Assembly (NCBI GenBank): GCA_023150805.1
Contig: JAKLKF010000001.1
Coordinates: 1 to 64,000, forward strand
Origin: Myxococcota bacterium
GTDB lineage: Bacteria > Myxococcota_A > UBA796 > UBA2385
Length of the DNA: 64,000 nt
Direction: 5' to 3'
Within the stretch, counting starts at the first letter, position 1. Every line of letters starts with the position of its first letter. Made by a program: the position numbers and the translations under genes. Below the pieces are notes generated by a model, which did no database searches, was not told the origin of the DNA, and saw nothing but the letters and a program-made list of their open reading frames with translations. This document shows, piece after piece, positions 17,247 through 26,006 of the stretch.

Positions 17247-18200
17247 CTACAGTGCGAAGCGGTCGAATTCCCGCTCCAGGCCCTGGAGCTTCTCCTCGAC
17301 GCTCATGCCCAGGCCGACGCTGCTGATCTGGTCGTAGCGCGGGCGGGTGGGGTCGCAGAAGAACAGACCGACGGGGATCACGTCGCGACGCTTCGCGAAG
17401 TCGAAGGCCTGGTGGATGTCCTTGGGGTCGTGGGCGATGCGGTTCTTGAAGGTCCGGTCCAGCGAGGGATCCACCGGCACGCCGTCCTGGTGCTCCATCA
17501 CGAGCAGGCTGTTCGGATCGTCCTGGAAGGCCTCGAAGATGTTCCCCGTGTACTGCGGGCAGCGCTGCATGATGCGCACGAAGGCCAGCCCGGGGTGCTT
17601 CCACGCCCGGTGCAGCGTGTCGTGCATGTGCACCGGGTTCCAGTCCACCGTCTGTGCGATGAACGAGACGTTGCTCATCCCGAGCATCGCCGAGATCGGG
17701 TCCAGCGCCGGGAGCACCGCCCCGCGCGGGTGGGTGTTCGTCTTGAAGCCCGGCTCGGTCGTCGGCGAGGTCTGCTTCTTGGTGAGGCCGTAGACGTTGT
17801 TGTCGAACATCATCACGACCATCTTCATGTTGTACCGCATGGCGTGGATCCAGTGGCCCGCGCCGATGCTGCAGTTGTCGCCGTCCCCGGTGGAGACCCA
17901 CACGTCCAGGTCCGGCCGACGGGACTTCACGCCGCAGGCCACCGGCAGCGCGCGGCCGTGCAGGCTGTGGAAGCCGTAGGTCGCCATGTAGTGCGGGAAG
18001 CGGCTGCTGCAGCCGATACCGGAGACGTTGACGATCTTCTCGGGGGGGATCTGCTCCTCGCGGCAGATCCGGCGCACGCTCATCAGCACGCCGTGGTCCC
18101 CGCAGCCGGGGCACCAGCGGGCCACGCCGCCGTCGTAGTCCTCCAGCGTGAAGTAGCGGGGGGGCAGCTTCAGGCTCCAGTCGTCCTTGAGTCCGAACAT
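17247..18200 (-). CDS. korB: 2-oxoacid:ferredoxin oxidoreductase beta subunit (KorB)
   Basis: 317 aa. ATG at 18200 chosen: GGAG lies 8 bases upstream and the conserved LPPRYFTLEDYDGG follows at once; a longer reading would run into korA. It carries the TPP-dependent beta-subunit signatures: WCPGCGDHGVL (cluster and TPP cysteines), GIGCSSRFPHYM, and GDGDNCSIGAGHWIHAMRYN followed by DNNVYGLTKKQTSPTT, the intact TPP/Mg site. With KorA it oxidises a 2-oxoacid-CoA couple (2-oxoglutarate or pyruvate type; the substrate cannot be fixed by eye) and reduces ferredoxin. It starts 13 bases after korA ends and precedes the Rnf genes, so its product can feed Rnf directly. Confidence 0.93.
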   Translation of the reverse strand: MFGLKDDWSLKLPPRYFTLEDYDGGVARWCPGCGDHGVLMSVRRICREEQIPPEKIVNVSGIGCSSRFPHYMATYGFHSLHGRALPVACGVKSRRPDLDVWVSTGDGDNCSIGAGHWIHAMRYNMKMVVMMFDNNVYGLTKKQTSPTTEPGFKTNTHPRGAVLPALDPISAMLGMSNVSFIAQTVDWNPVHMHDTLHRAWKHPGLAFVRIMQRCPQYTGNIFEAFQDDPNSLLVMEHQDGVPVDPSLDRTFKNRIAHDPKDIHQAFDFAKRRDVIPVGLFFCDPTRPRYDQISSVGLGMSVEEKLQGLEREFDRFAL

Positions 18201-18213
18201 CGGGGGGCTCCAG

Positions 18214-20112
18214 CTACTTGGCGGCTTGCGCGGTGGGGGTGACGCCCAGGCGGCGGAGGATCTCGTGGTAGACCTTGCCGGGCGGGACGGGGACACCCTG
18301 CGAGAGGGTGTAGCAGTCGATGTCGACCAGGGTGTGCGCCCGCAGCAGCCAGGCCATCTGGCCCAGGCGGCGGGTCTCGGCCGGGACGTAGGGGTCGTCG
18401 GCCAGGTCGCTGTAGTTGAGCTCGACCGTGAACACCTTCTTGAAGCGCTTGAAGATGTCGCCCAGGCCGGGCTCCAGGGGCGACAGGAAGCGCAGGTGCA
18501 CCGAGCTGACCTTGTGGCCCTCCTCGCGCGCGCGGTCGACCGCCTCCTCGATGGCGCCCAGCGTGCTGCCCCAGCCGACGACCAGCAGGTCCCCCTCGGC
18601 GTCGCCGTGGACCACCGGCGGCTTCAGCGTCTTGAACAGCGCCGCCAGCTTGCGGCTGCGCATCCGCAGGCCGCGCTCGACCGGCTCGGGGGAGTAGGCC
18701 ACCTTGCTGTGGTCGGTGTGGGCCAGGCCCGTCAGGGTGTACTCACCACCGCGCTGGCCGGGGATCGCGCGGGTCGAGATGCCCGTCTGCTCGTCCCATG
18801 CGTAGGCGGGGACCGCCTCGTCCCAGTCGGACTGATCGGGGGGGGGCGCCAGCCACTCGGCCTGCGGGACGGGCCGCGGGATGGGCGTCACGCCGGTCGC
18901 CAGGTTCGCGTCGGTGAGCATGAAGACCGGCCCGCGGAAGGCCTCGGCCAGGCGGCGCGCCAGGATCGACATGTGGAAGCACTCGTCGATGGTGGCGGGG
19001 GCGATGACGATCTTGGGGGCGTCTCCCATCGCGCCGTAGAGCGTGCCCAGCAGGTCGCCCTGCTCGACCTTGGTCGGCAGGCCCGTCGAGGGGCCGCCGC
19101 GCTGCACGTCGACGACGACCAGCGGGATCTCGGCCATGACGGCCAGCCCGATGAACTCGGTCTTGAGCGCCATGCCCGGGCCCGACGTGATGGTGCCCGC
19201 GGTCCGGCCGGCGTAGGAGGCGCCGATCGCGAAGCCGATGGCGGCGATCTCGTCCTCGGCCTGGTGCAGGAAGCCGCCCACCGCCGGGAAGGAGTCGCCG
19301 AGCTGGTGGCTGACCGAGGTGGCCGGCGTGATCGGGTACATCGCGACCAGGTCGATGCCCGCGGCCATCATGCCCAGGGCGACCGCCTGGTTGCCGTTGA
19401 CCACGATCTTGGCGCCGTGGGCGTCCCAGATGGGCACCTCGAAGCGGTAGGGCACGGCCGTCAGCGCATAGGCGTGACCGGCTTCCAGCAGCTTGTGGTT
19501 CAGCGAGATGACCTTCTCGCCCTTCTTCTCGAAGATGTGGGCGATCTCCTCGCGCGCCCGGTCCAGGTCCCGGGTGTAGATCGCGCAGAGCATGCCCAGC
19601 ACGAACATGTTCTTGCCGACGCGCGGGTTGATCGTGTGCTTCTTGCACTCCTCGTCCAGCGGCAGCTCCAGGATCTCCAGGCCGGCGGCGCGGAAGTCGA
19701 TGAGCGCCTTGGCGTACAGCTCCCGGACCTTCTCGTCGGGGTCGGTGGCCCAGCGGTTCTCGAGGATCAGCACCGTGCCCGGACGGTAGGCGCCCTGGCC
19801 CAGGCGGCCGTAGAGCACCTGCTCGTTGAAGGCGACGACCATGTCGGCCTCGTCGCCCATGTTGGTCACGGGCCGATCGCCCATGCGGACCCGGATGCCG
19901 CTGGCGCCCTCGCGGCTGCGCGCGGGGGGCTTGATCTCGGCAGGGATGATCTCCACCGTCCACACGCCGTTGCCCATCTTGGCGCTCAGCGCTCCCAGGG
20001 ACTGGCCCGCCTTCTGCGCGCCCTCACCGGAGTCGCTGACGATCTCCACGATGCTCTGCCGCACCCGCTTGGGTGCGACGGCGGCTCCGGGGTTGCTGCC
20101 TGCGTCCGTCAT
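18214..20112 (-). CDS. korA: 2-oxoacid:ferredoxin oxidoreductase alpha/gamma fusion subunit (KorA)
   Basis: 632 aa. ATG at 20112 with AGGAG 7 bases upstream. The N-terminal third is the gamma domain (DSGEGAQKAGQSLGALSAKMGNGVW; NMGDEADMVVAFNEQVLYGRL), then the alpha domain with the hallmark YPITPATSVSHQLGD and QAEDEIAAIGFAIGASYAGRTAGTITSGPGMALKTE, then domain II (LVVGWGSTLGAIEEAV; VSSVHLRFLSPLEPGLG). This gamma-alpha fusion is typical of two-subunit Kor/OFOR enzymes. Unlike the PFOR-like neighbour, the catalytic motifs are complete. It lies 76 bases downstream of the hemerythrin-like gene on the same strand. A 7-bp GC hairpin (20131-20147) lies in that gap. Confidence 0.94.
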   Translation of the reverse strand: MTDAGSNPGAAVAPKRVRQSIVEIVSDSGEGAQKAGQSLGALSAKMGNGVWTVEIIPAEIKPPARSREGASGIRVRMGDRPVTNMGDEADMVVAFNEQVLYGRLGQGAYRPGTVLILENRWATDPDEKVRELYAKALIDFRAAGLEILELPLDEECKKHTINPRVGKNMFVLGMLCAIYTRDLDRAREEIAHIFEKKGEKVISLNHKLLEAGHAYALTAVPYRFEVPIWDAHGAKIVVNGNQAVALGMMAAGIDLVAMYPITPATSVSHQLGDSFPAVGGFLHQAEDEIAAIGFAIGASYAGRTAGTITSGPGMALKTEFIGLAVMAEIPLVVVDVQRGGPSTGLPTKVEQGDLLGTLYGAMGDAPKIVIAPATIDECFHMSILARRLAEAFRGPVFMLTDANLATGVTPIPRPVPQAEWLAPPPDQSDWDEAVPAYAWDEQTGISTRAIPGQRGGEYTLTGLAHTDHSKVAYSPEPVERGLRMRSRKLAALFKTLKPPVVHGDAEGDLLVVGWGSTLGAIEEAVDRAREEGHKVSSVHLRFLSPLEPGLGDIFKRFKKVFTVELNYSDLADDPYVPAETRRLGQMAWLLRAHTLVDIDCYTLSQGVPVPPGKVYHEILRRLGVTPTAQAAK

Positions 20113-20130
20113 CGCTGCTCTCCTGCCAGT

Positions 20131-20147
20131 CGGGGGCCCAGCCCCCG
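20131..20147. repeat. GC hairpin between hemerythrin gene and korA
   Basis: A perfect 7-bp inverted repeat (CGGGGGC / GCCCCCG) with a 3-base loop, 18 bases upstream of the korA ATG. There is no T-run on either strand, so it does not look like a classical terminator. It could attenuate or separate expression of the hemerythrin gene from the Kor-Rnf genes. Confidence 0.4.
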
Positions 20148-20188
20148 TGGATGGGTGGTGCCTTGCCGGGGAAGCCTGCCGCTCCGGC

Positions 20189-20614
20189 TCAGTCGTGGCC
20201 CTGCATCTCGTCGTAGAGGGCGTCCGCCAGCAGCTCGTTCTCCACCGCCTCGTGCGTGGAGATGTCGGCGGCGAGCGCGTGCGCCATGGCCAGCGCGTCG
20301 GCGCCGGAGGTGCCCAGCGCCGCGCGGGCCCGGTCGAGGCGGTCGACGAAGTCGCGGTGGTCGCGCACCAGCTCCTCGACCCGCCCCTGCCGCATCGGGT
20401 CCGCCTCGACGATGCCGTCGAACACGCCGCCCTCGGCCTCTTCGTGGCCGAAGTGCTCCTGGAGCATCAGCGCCATCTCGTCGAGCAGCGGCGCCAGGCC
20501 TTCGGGGCCGGAGGCGCGCTGGACATCGGCCAGCAACGCTCGGATGGAGGCGTGCTGCTGGTGTTGGCGCTCGGCGGGGGAGGGGGTCCGGGTCGGGTCG
20601 TTGGCGGCGGACAT
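20189..20614 (-). CDS. hemerythrin-like (HHE domain) protein
   Basis: 141 aa. ATG at 20614 chosen over an upstream ATG because GGAG lies 8 bases before it and the extra 22 residues look non-coding. Helical protein with the di-iron ligand pattern of HHE cation-binding domains: RQHQQHASI, EHFGHEEAEGGVF, VRDHRDF and THEAVENELL. Such proteins bind O2 or protect iron-sulfur enzymes from oxidants. It heads the block containing the oxygen-sensitive Kor and Rnf proteins, which suggests O2 sensing or scavenging for them. The region upstream (20615-20731) contains an AT-richer patch (CGATTAACTC on the minus strand near 20640) that could be the block's promoter. Confidence 0.85.
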   Translation of the reverse strand: MSAANDPTRTPSPAERQHQQHASIRALLADVQRASGPEGLAPLLDEMALMLQEHFGHEEAEGGVFDGIVEADPMRQGRVEELVRDHRDFVDRLDRARAALGTSGADALAMAHALAADISTHEAVENELLADALYDEMQGHD

Positions 20615-20731
20615 GGGGACACTCCGGTCCGCAGAGTTAATCGACCCCGCCCCTCCCTTGCCTGCGATCTGCCGCGACAAGCTGCCGCGCGGAACCGCCC
20701 CGTTCCCGGAACCGTCGGGGCGCGCGCCGGC

Positions 20732-22429
20732 TCACCGCCCTCCGCGATCGCGGTGCACGGGCACCTTCTGGCCGCGCAGCTTCGTGCCCCGCAGCGCCGT
20801 CACCACCCGGTCCACCTGGTCCTCGGCGACGTCGACGAGGGCGAAGCGATCGGTGATCTGGATCGCGCCGATCGCCTCCTTGGGCAGGCCCGTCTCGTTG
20901 ACGATGGCGCCGAACAGATCGCCGGGGCGGATCCCCGCCAGGCGGCCGGCGCCGACGAAGACCTTGGCCCAGCCGGGCCCCCCCTCGCGCGGCCGGCGCT
21001 GCGGCCCGCCGGCCGGCGGACCCTCGGCCCGCCCCTCGCCCGGTCGCGTCGCCTCCGGGCGCGGCGGACGCGCCGCCATCTGCGGGATGTCCTCCTCGTA
21101 CTGGTCGTCGGGGCCGGTCGCCTCGGCCAGGGCCTTCAGCGCCGCGGCGGCGACCAGGCTGACGTCCAGCTCGGCCAGCAGGCGCTGCACGGCGCGGTGG
21201 TAGGGCTCGAGGTCGCCGTCGAGGGCGGCTTCGCGCACCTGGGCGGTCACCAGGTCCAGCCGCCGCTCGCGCAGGTCGGCGATGGTGGGCACCGGCTGCA
21301 GCTCCAGGCGGGCGCCGGTGCGGTACTCGATGGCGTTGAGCAGCCGGCGCTCGCGCGGCTCGGCCAGCGAGATCGCCGTGCCCTCGCGGCCGGCGCGCCC
21401 GACCCGGCCGATGCGGTGCAGGTACTGCTCGGGCGAGGTCGGCAGGTCGAAGTTGATGACGTGGGTGAGGTGGTCGATGTCGATGCCGCGGGCGGCGACG
21501 TCGGTGGCGACCACCAGGTCGGCGGCCTGGTTGCGCAGCCGGTCCATCACCCGGTCGCGTGCGAGCTGGGACAGCCCGCCGTGCAGGGCCTCGGCCCGGT
21601 ACCCCCGGCCGGCCAGCGCGTTGGACAGCGCGTCGACCTCGGTGCGCGTGCGGCAGAACACCAGGGTCGACTCGGGCGCCTCCATGTCCAGGACGCGGGC
21701 CAGCGCCTCCTCCTTGTGGGCGTGCTGCACCAGGTACACGAGCTGGCGCACGCGCGGCACCTCGCCGGCCTCGACCTGCTCGGGCTCGACCTCGACCCGC
21801 TGCGGCTGGCGCAGCACGCGGTTGGCCACGTGCCGCAGGTGCGAGGGGAAGGTCGCGGAGAACAGCGCGGCCTGGCGCTGCTCGGGCAGCTCGGCCAGCA
21901 GGGCCTCGATGTCCTCCTGGAAGCCCATGTCGAGCATCTCGTCGGCCTCGTCCAGGACGACCTGGCCCACGCAGTCCAGCCGCAGGGTGCCGCGCCGCAG
22001 GTGGTCCAGCGCCCGCCCCGGCGTGGCGACGATCACGTCGACGCCCCGCTGGAGCGCCTTGGCCTGGTGGCCGAAGCTGGCGCCCCCGTAGACCGCCAGG
22101 ACCTGCACCCCGCGCGCCTTGCCGTAGACGTGGACGGCCTGGGCCACCTGCATCGCGAGCTCGCGCGTGGGCACGACCACCAGCGCCCGCGGGGGCGCAC
22201 CCGGCCGGCTGCCGTCCAGGTGGTGCAGCATCGGCAGCGTGAAGGCCGCCGTCTTTCCGGTGCCGGTCGCCGCCAGCCCGAGCAGGTCCCGCCCCGCCAG
22301 CAGGACCGGGATCGCGGCGGACTGGATCGGCGTGGGCTCTTCGTAGCCCAGGGCCGTGACGGCCTGGACCAGGTCCTCGGCCAGCCCCAGCTCGGCGAAG
22401 GTGGGGGTCTCGGCGGTGGAGGTCGTCAT
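20732..22429 (-). CDS. DEAD-box ATP-dependent RNA helicase (DeaD/CsdA-like)
   Basis: 565 aa, ATG at 22429. All helicase motifs are visible: Q motif (FAELGLAEDL to TPIQ), motif I AATGTGKT (53-60), PTREL, ATPGR, DEAD (160-163), SAT (191-193), VFCRTRTEVD, TDVAARGIDID and HRIGRVGRAG. After a linker rich in Arg/Pro/Gly (PPRPEATRPGEGRAEG), the C-terminus (about 480-560) fits the DbpA-type RNA-binding fold (KVFVGAGRLAGIRPGDLFGAIVN). It would unwind RNA duplexes in ribosome assembly or mRNA turnover, as DeaD does in E. coli. It stands alone between the hemerythrin gene and an unknown gene. Confidence 0.94.
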   Translation of the reverse strand: MTTSTAETPTFAELGLAEDLVQAVTALGYEEPTPIQSAAIPVLLAGRDLLGLAATGTGKTAAFTLPMLHHLDGSRPGAPPRALVVVPTRELAMQVAQAVHVYGKARGVQVLAVYGGASFGHQAKALQRGVDVIVATPGRALDHLRRGTLRLDCVGQVVLDEADEMLDMGFQEDIEALLAELPEQRQAALFSATFPSHLRHVANRVLRQPQRVEVEPEQVEAGEVPRVRQLVYLVQHAHKEEALARVLDMEAPESTLVFCRTRTEVDALSNALAGRGYRAEALHGGLSQLARDRVMDRLRNQAADLVVATDVAARGIDIDHLTHVINFDLPTSPEQYLHRIGRVGRAGREGTAISLAEPRERRLLNAIEYRTGARLELQPVPTIADLRERRLDLVTAQVREAALDGDLEPYHRAVQRLLAELDVSLVAAAALKALAEATGPDDQYEEDIPQMAARPPRPEATRPGEGRAEGPPAGGPQRRPREGGPGWAKVFVGAGRLAGIRPGDLFGAIVNETGLPKEAIGAIQITDRFALVDVAEDQVDRVVTALRGTKLRGQKVPVHRDRGGR

Positions 22430-22496
22430 CGGGGCGTCCGGGAGGAGGGCGGGCCCCGTTAGCCCGTCCCGGCGCCCGAGGCCCCGCGACCGCGCA

Positions 22497-23102
22497 TCAG
22501 GGCCGCCGCGCGCCCCAGCCCTGCCAGGCGCTGACGCCGCCGCGGGCCTCGACCACGAAGACCTGCGGCGGCACGCCGTCCAGGGTGTCCTCGTCGCCCA
22601 GCGGCTCCTCGGAGACGGCCAGCACGGTGCCCGGGCGCAGGCCCCACCCCTCGGCGTAGCAGGCCGCGGCCTCGTCGGCGCTGGAGGCGAGGACCACCTC
22701 GGCGTCGCCGTCCTGGTCGCTGACGCCGACGTGGTAGGCAGCCAGGCGGTCGGTCCGCACGGGGGGGGGCGGCGGGGTCCGGGTCGACGGCCGCGGCGCC
22801 GGCACCCGCCAGGTCAGCCACAGGCCGGGCTGCACCTCGACCGCGTGGCTGGTGGCGTCGCCGTGCCGCTCGCGCTGCACGCTGGCGACCGCCCCCGGCC
22901 AGCCCGCGCGCACGGCCTCGCCGGTCCGCTCCAGGCGCAGCTCGTGCTGCACCCGCAGCTCCACCGAGCCGTCCGGGCGAAGCCCCGCGCCGACGCAGCT
23001 CAGCCCCAGCCGGGCGATCCGGGTCAGGACATCGGCGAGGGAACGTGTCGCGACTGGCTGCAAGGGGACCGCCAGGGCTCGACGGGGCAACGGTGCCCTC
23101 AC
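22497..23102 (-). CDS. uncharacterised protein
   Basis: 201 aa, GTG start at 23102. I do not recognise a family. The sequence has two parts separated by a Pro-rich linker (RPSTRTPPPPPVRT). The N-terminal half (about 1-105) has beta-rich character with RPDGSVELRVQHELRLERTGE. The C-terminal half (about 118-201) has AAYHVGVSDQDGDAEVVLASSADEAAACYAEGWGL and reads like a small alpha/beta domain. No signal peptide or membrane helix is evident. It ends 67 bases before the helicase gene on the same strand, so the two could be co-transcribed. The start is uncertain because no strong ribosome binding site is visible. Confidence 0.55.
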   Translation of the reverse strand: MRAPLPRRALAVPLQPVATRSLADVLTRIARLGLSCVGAGLRPDGSVELRVQHELRLERTGEAVRAGWPGAVASVQRERHGDATSHAVEVQPGLWLTWRVPAPRPSTRTPPPPPVRTDRLAAYHVGVSDQDGDAEVVLASSADEAAACYAEGWGLRPGTVLAVSEEPLGDEDTLDGVPPQVFVVEARGGVSAWQGWGARRP

Positions 23103-23145
23103 TCTACACCAGGCGACGCTCCCGCGGTGCCGTCGACCCCGCGCC

Positions 23146-25263
23146 TCAGAGGGCGATGGCCGTCACCGCCCCCTCGCGGATGGCCCGGCGCGCGTCCAGC
23201 TCCGCCGCCTGCTTCGCCCCGCCGATCACGTGGACCTCGCGGCCGGCAGCGCGCAGCGGCGTCGACAGCTCGTCCCGCGCCTCCTGGCCCGCGCAGAGCA
23301 CGACGTGGTCCACCTCCAGCAGCCGCTGCGCCCCGTCGACCCGCAGGTGCAGGCCCTGGTCGTCGACCCGCTCGTAGACCACCGAGGAGAGCATCTGCAC
23401 GCCGCGGGTCTTCAAGGTCGCGCGGTGGATCCAGCCCGTGGTCTTGCCCAGGCCGTGGCCGTGCCGGCCCGCCGAGCGCTGCAACAGCCACACCTCTCGC
23501 GGCGAGGTCGAGCCGGAGGGCGTGGTCAGGCCCCCGCGCGGCCCGCCCGGCCGCCCCCACCGCAGGGAGTCGACCCCCCACTCCTCCAGGAAGGCCTGCA
23601 GGTGCGGGTCGAGCTCGCCGCGGATCTCCTCGTCGGGCGGCGGCGTGGTGAGCAGCTCGGCCACGTCGAAGCCGATGCCCCCCGCGCCGATGATGGCCAC
23701 GCGGGGCCCCGGCAGCACGGCGCCCGTGATCACGTCGACGTACGAGGCGACCTTCGGGTGGTCGACGCCGGGAAAGGTCGGCGTCCGCGGCCGCACCCCG
23801 GTCGCCACGACCACCGCCTCGAAGCCCTCGGCCGACAGCCCCTCGGCCGTGGCCGCCTGCCCCAGCCGCAGCTCCACCCCTGCGCGCTGCAGCCGCCCCT
23901 GGAAGTAGCGCAGGGTCTCGCCGAACTCCTCCTTGCCCGGGATGCGTCGCGCGAGCTGGAACTGCCCGCCGATCTCCGGCGCCAGGTCGAACAGCGTCAC
24001 CCGGTGTCCCCGCTCGGCCGCCGTGCAGGCCGCCGACAGCCCGCCGGGGCCCGCGCCCACCACCGCCACCTTGCGGGGCCTGGCCGCCGGCGAGACGACC
24101 AGCTCGGTCTCGTAGGCGGCCTGCGGGTTGACCAGGCAGCTCGCCCGCTGGTTCTGGAAGACCAGGTCCAGGCAGGCCTGGTTGCAGGCGATGCAGGTGT
24201 TGATCTCCTCGGGGCGCCCCGCCGCCGCCTTGCGCACGAAGTCGGGGTCGGCCAGCAGCGGTCGCGCCAGGCTCACCATGTCGGCGGCGCCGCTGGCCAG
24301 CACCTGCTCGGCCACCTCGGGGGTGTTGATGCGGTTGCTGGTGACCAGGGGGATCTTCACCACCCCCGCCTCGCGCAGCCGCCGCGTGACCCAGGTGAAG
24401 GCGGCGCGCGGCACCGCGGTCGCGATGGTCGGCACCCGCGCCTCGTGCCAGCCGATGCCCGTGTTGATGATCGAGGCGCCGGCCTGCTCGACGGCGGCCG
24501 CCAGCGCCAGCACCTCCTCCCAGGAGGACCCGTCGGGGACCAGGTCCAGCATCGACAGGCGGTAGACCACCACGAAGTCGGGGCCGACCCTGTCGCGCAC
24601 CGCGCGCACCACCTCGACCGGGAAGCGCATCCGCGCGGCGTACTCGCCGCCCCACTCGTCCGTGCGGCGGTTGGTGGCGGCGACGATGAACTGGTTGATG
24701 AGGTAGCCCTCGCTGCCCATCACCTCGACGCCGTCGTAGCCGGCCTCCTTCGCCAGGGCGGCGCAGCGGGCGAAGTGCTCGATGGTGCGCCGCACGCCGC
24801 GGCCGGTCAGCGCCCAGGGCGAGAACGGGCTGATGGGCGACTTGCGGCGCGAGGGGGCGACGGCCCAGGGGTGGTAGGCGTAGCGCCCGGCGTGCAGGAT
24901 CTGCATCGCGATGTGCCCACCCTCGGCGTGCACGGCCTCGGTCACGGCGCGGTGGCGGCGGGCCTCGGCCCGGCTCGACAGGGTCGCGGCGAAGGGCTTG
25001 ACCTGGCCCGCGCGGTTCGGCGCGATGCCGCCGGTGACGATGAGCCCCACCCCTCCCCGCGCCCGGGCGGCGAAGTAGGCCGACAGCTTGGGGTAGGGGC
25101 CGCGCTCCTCCTCCAGGCCGACGTGCATCGAGCCCATCAGCACCCGGTTGCGCAGCGTGACGTGCGCGACCGGCAGCGGGGCCAGCAGGTGTGGATAGCG
25201 CGACGCGCCGGAGAGCTCGGGCGAAGCGCTGGCGAGGTCGGGCGAGGGGGGTGGGGTCGACAT
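23146..25263 (-). CDS. FMN/FAD/4Fe-4S NAD(P)H:flavin oxidoreductase (2,4-dienoyl-CoA reductase-like)
   Basis: 705 aa. ATG at 25263; upstream codons in the same frame are low-complexity and cross the divergent promoter. Old-yellow-enzyme-type TIM barrel (1-345) with MGSMHVGLEE, Tyr187 (GSEGYLINQF) and His273 (GIGWHEAR), the positions equivalent to the catalytic pair of E. coli FadH. A 4Fe-4S site follows at C357, C360, C364 and C376 (CIACNQACLDLVFQNQRASC), then an FAD/NAD(P) region with VVGAGPGGLSAA and IIGAGGIGFD. Family knowledge: reduction of 2,4-dienoyl-CoA during breakdown of polyunsaturated fatty acids, which would fit an organism making PUFAs, although other enoate substrates are possible. 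Divergent from the membrane-protein gene at 25360. Confidence 0.9.
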   Translation of the reverse strand: MSTPPPSPDLASASPELSGASRYPHLLAPLPVAHVTLRNRVLMGSMHVGLEEERGPYPKLSAYFAARARGGVGLIVTGGIAPNRAGQVKPFAATLSSRAEARRHRAVTEAVHAEGGHIAMQILHAGRYAYHPWAVAPSRRKSPISPFSPWALTGRGVRRTIEHFARCAALAKEAGYDGVEVMGSEGYLINQFIVAATNRRTDEWGGEYAARMRFPVEVVRAVRDRVGPDFVVVYRLSMLDLVPDGSSWEEVLALAAAVEQAGASIINTGIGWHEARVPTIATAVPRAAFTWVTRRLREAGVVKIPLVTSNRINTPEVAEQVLASGAADMVSLARPLLADPDFVRKAAAGRPEEINTCIACNQACLDLVFQNQRASCLVNPQAAYETELVVSPAARPRKVAVVGAGPGGLSAACTAAERGHRVTLFDLAPEIGGQFQLARRIPGKEEFGETLRYFQGRLQRAGVELRLGQAATAEGLSAEGFEAVVVATGVRPRTPTFPGVDHPKVASYVDVITGAVLPGPRVAIIGAGGIGFDVAELLTTPPPDEEIRGELDPHLQAFLEEWGVDSLRWGRPGGPRGGLTTPSGSTSPREVWLLQRSAGRHGHGLGKTTGWIHRATLKTRGVQMLSSVVYERVDDQGLHLRVDGAQRLLEVDHVVLCAGQEARDELSTPLRAAGREVHVIGGAKQAAELDARRAIREGAVTAIAL

Positions 25264-25346
25264 CCGCGGCGGGTATCGCGAGGGCGCGGGGTCTGCCGGT
25301 CTCCGCACACCCGACGACGGGGACGACTGGGGGCGGCGACAGGCAA

Positions 25347-25352
25347 TACCAT
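25347..25352 (+). promoter_or_regulatory. candidate -10 hexamer TACCAT
   Basis: TACCAT ends 7 bases before the ATG at 25360 in the divergent gap 25264-25359. This spacing would give an almost leaderless mRNA. The same TAnnnT pattern recurs at other transcription-unit heads in the window. Confidence 0.35.
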
Positions 25353-25359
25353 CGGCCGC

Positions 25360-25908
25360 ATGACCGACCCCTCTCCGCTGCTGTCGTCCTACCTCCAGGA
25401 CCTGCCCTTGTGGATGGGGATCAGCCTGGCGGTGGGCCCCTACCTGGGGCTGCTGGTGGCGCTCCCGACGCTGCGGGCCCGGCTGCCCGCTGCCCTGCGC
25501 GCGCGCGGGGCGGACCCCGTCGGCCCGCTCCCCGCTGAGGCCAGCTCCCCATCCCCCGCCGCCCAGATCTACGACCTCTTCCTGCGCCCCTTGGAGGACC
25601 TGGCCAGCGGCCTCCGCGGCCGGCCGCCCCACCTGGAGCCCTCCGGGGTGCCCCTGCCGCCCGATGCCGCGATCCAGGTGCGGATGTTCCAGCTCTGGAG
25701 TGGGGTCCTGCGCGCCGGCGGGCCGCTGGGGATCTTCGCCGCCTCCGCCGGCGCATGGGGCCTGCCGACGGCGGCGGTCGGCTGGCTCACCGCGTGGTTC
25801 CTGGGCTCGATCGTCGTGACCCGCGGCGGCCGGCGCTTCGCCCGCTACGCTTGCATGCCCTACGCCGTGCAGCCGCCCCCGGGCGCCGAGGCGAAGACGA
25901 CGGACTGA
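25360..25908 (+). CDS. uncharacterised membrane protein
   Basis: 182 aa, ATG at 25360. N-terminal helix (LWMGISLAVGPYLGLLVALPTL, about 17-38), a soluble middle (residues 40-120) that includes AAQIYDLFLRPLEDLASGLRGRPP, and a hydrophobic region of one or two helices (about 125-160: GPLGIFAASAGAWGLPTAAVGWLTAWFLGSIVV). No catalytic motif is seen and I do not recognise the family. It is divergent from the flavin oxidoreductase gene and followed 98 bases later by a secreted protein gene. Confidence 0.75.
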   Translation: MTDPSPLLSSYLQDLPLWMGISLAVGPYLGLLVALPTLRARLPAALRARGADPVGPLPAEASSPSPAAQIYDLFLRPLEDLASGLRGRPPHLEPSGVPLPPDAAIQVRMFQLWSGVLRAGGPLGIFAASAGAWGLPTAAVGWLTAWFLGSIVVTRGGRRFARYACMPYAVQPPPGAEAKTTD

Positions 25909-26006
25909 CAGGTTGTCAGGCCGTGACCCATCCCCAGCCGCCCCTCGCCGTCACGCAGGGCGGCGCGGCTCTTGCAGAATCGCCCTCCGACGCCCCGGAG
26001 CCCGCC

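Noticed and set aside
17247-18296. Longer KorB with a start at 18296
   Set aside because: The extra 32 residues are low complexity and lie inside korA. The ATG at 18200 has GGAG in place and starts the conserved sequence.
20131-20147. GC hairpin before korA as a rho-independent terminator
   Set aside because: No T-run follows on the minus strand, so it is listed only as a hairpin of unknown role.
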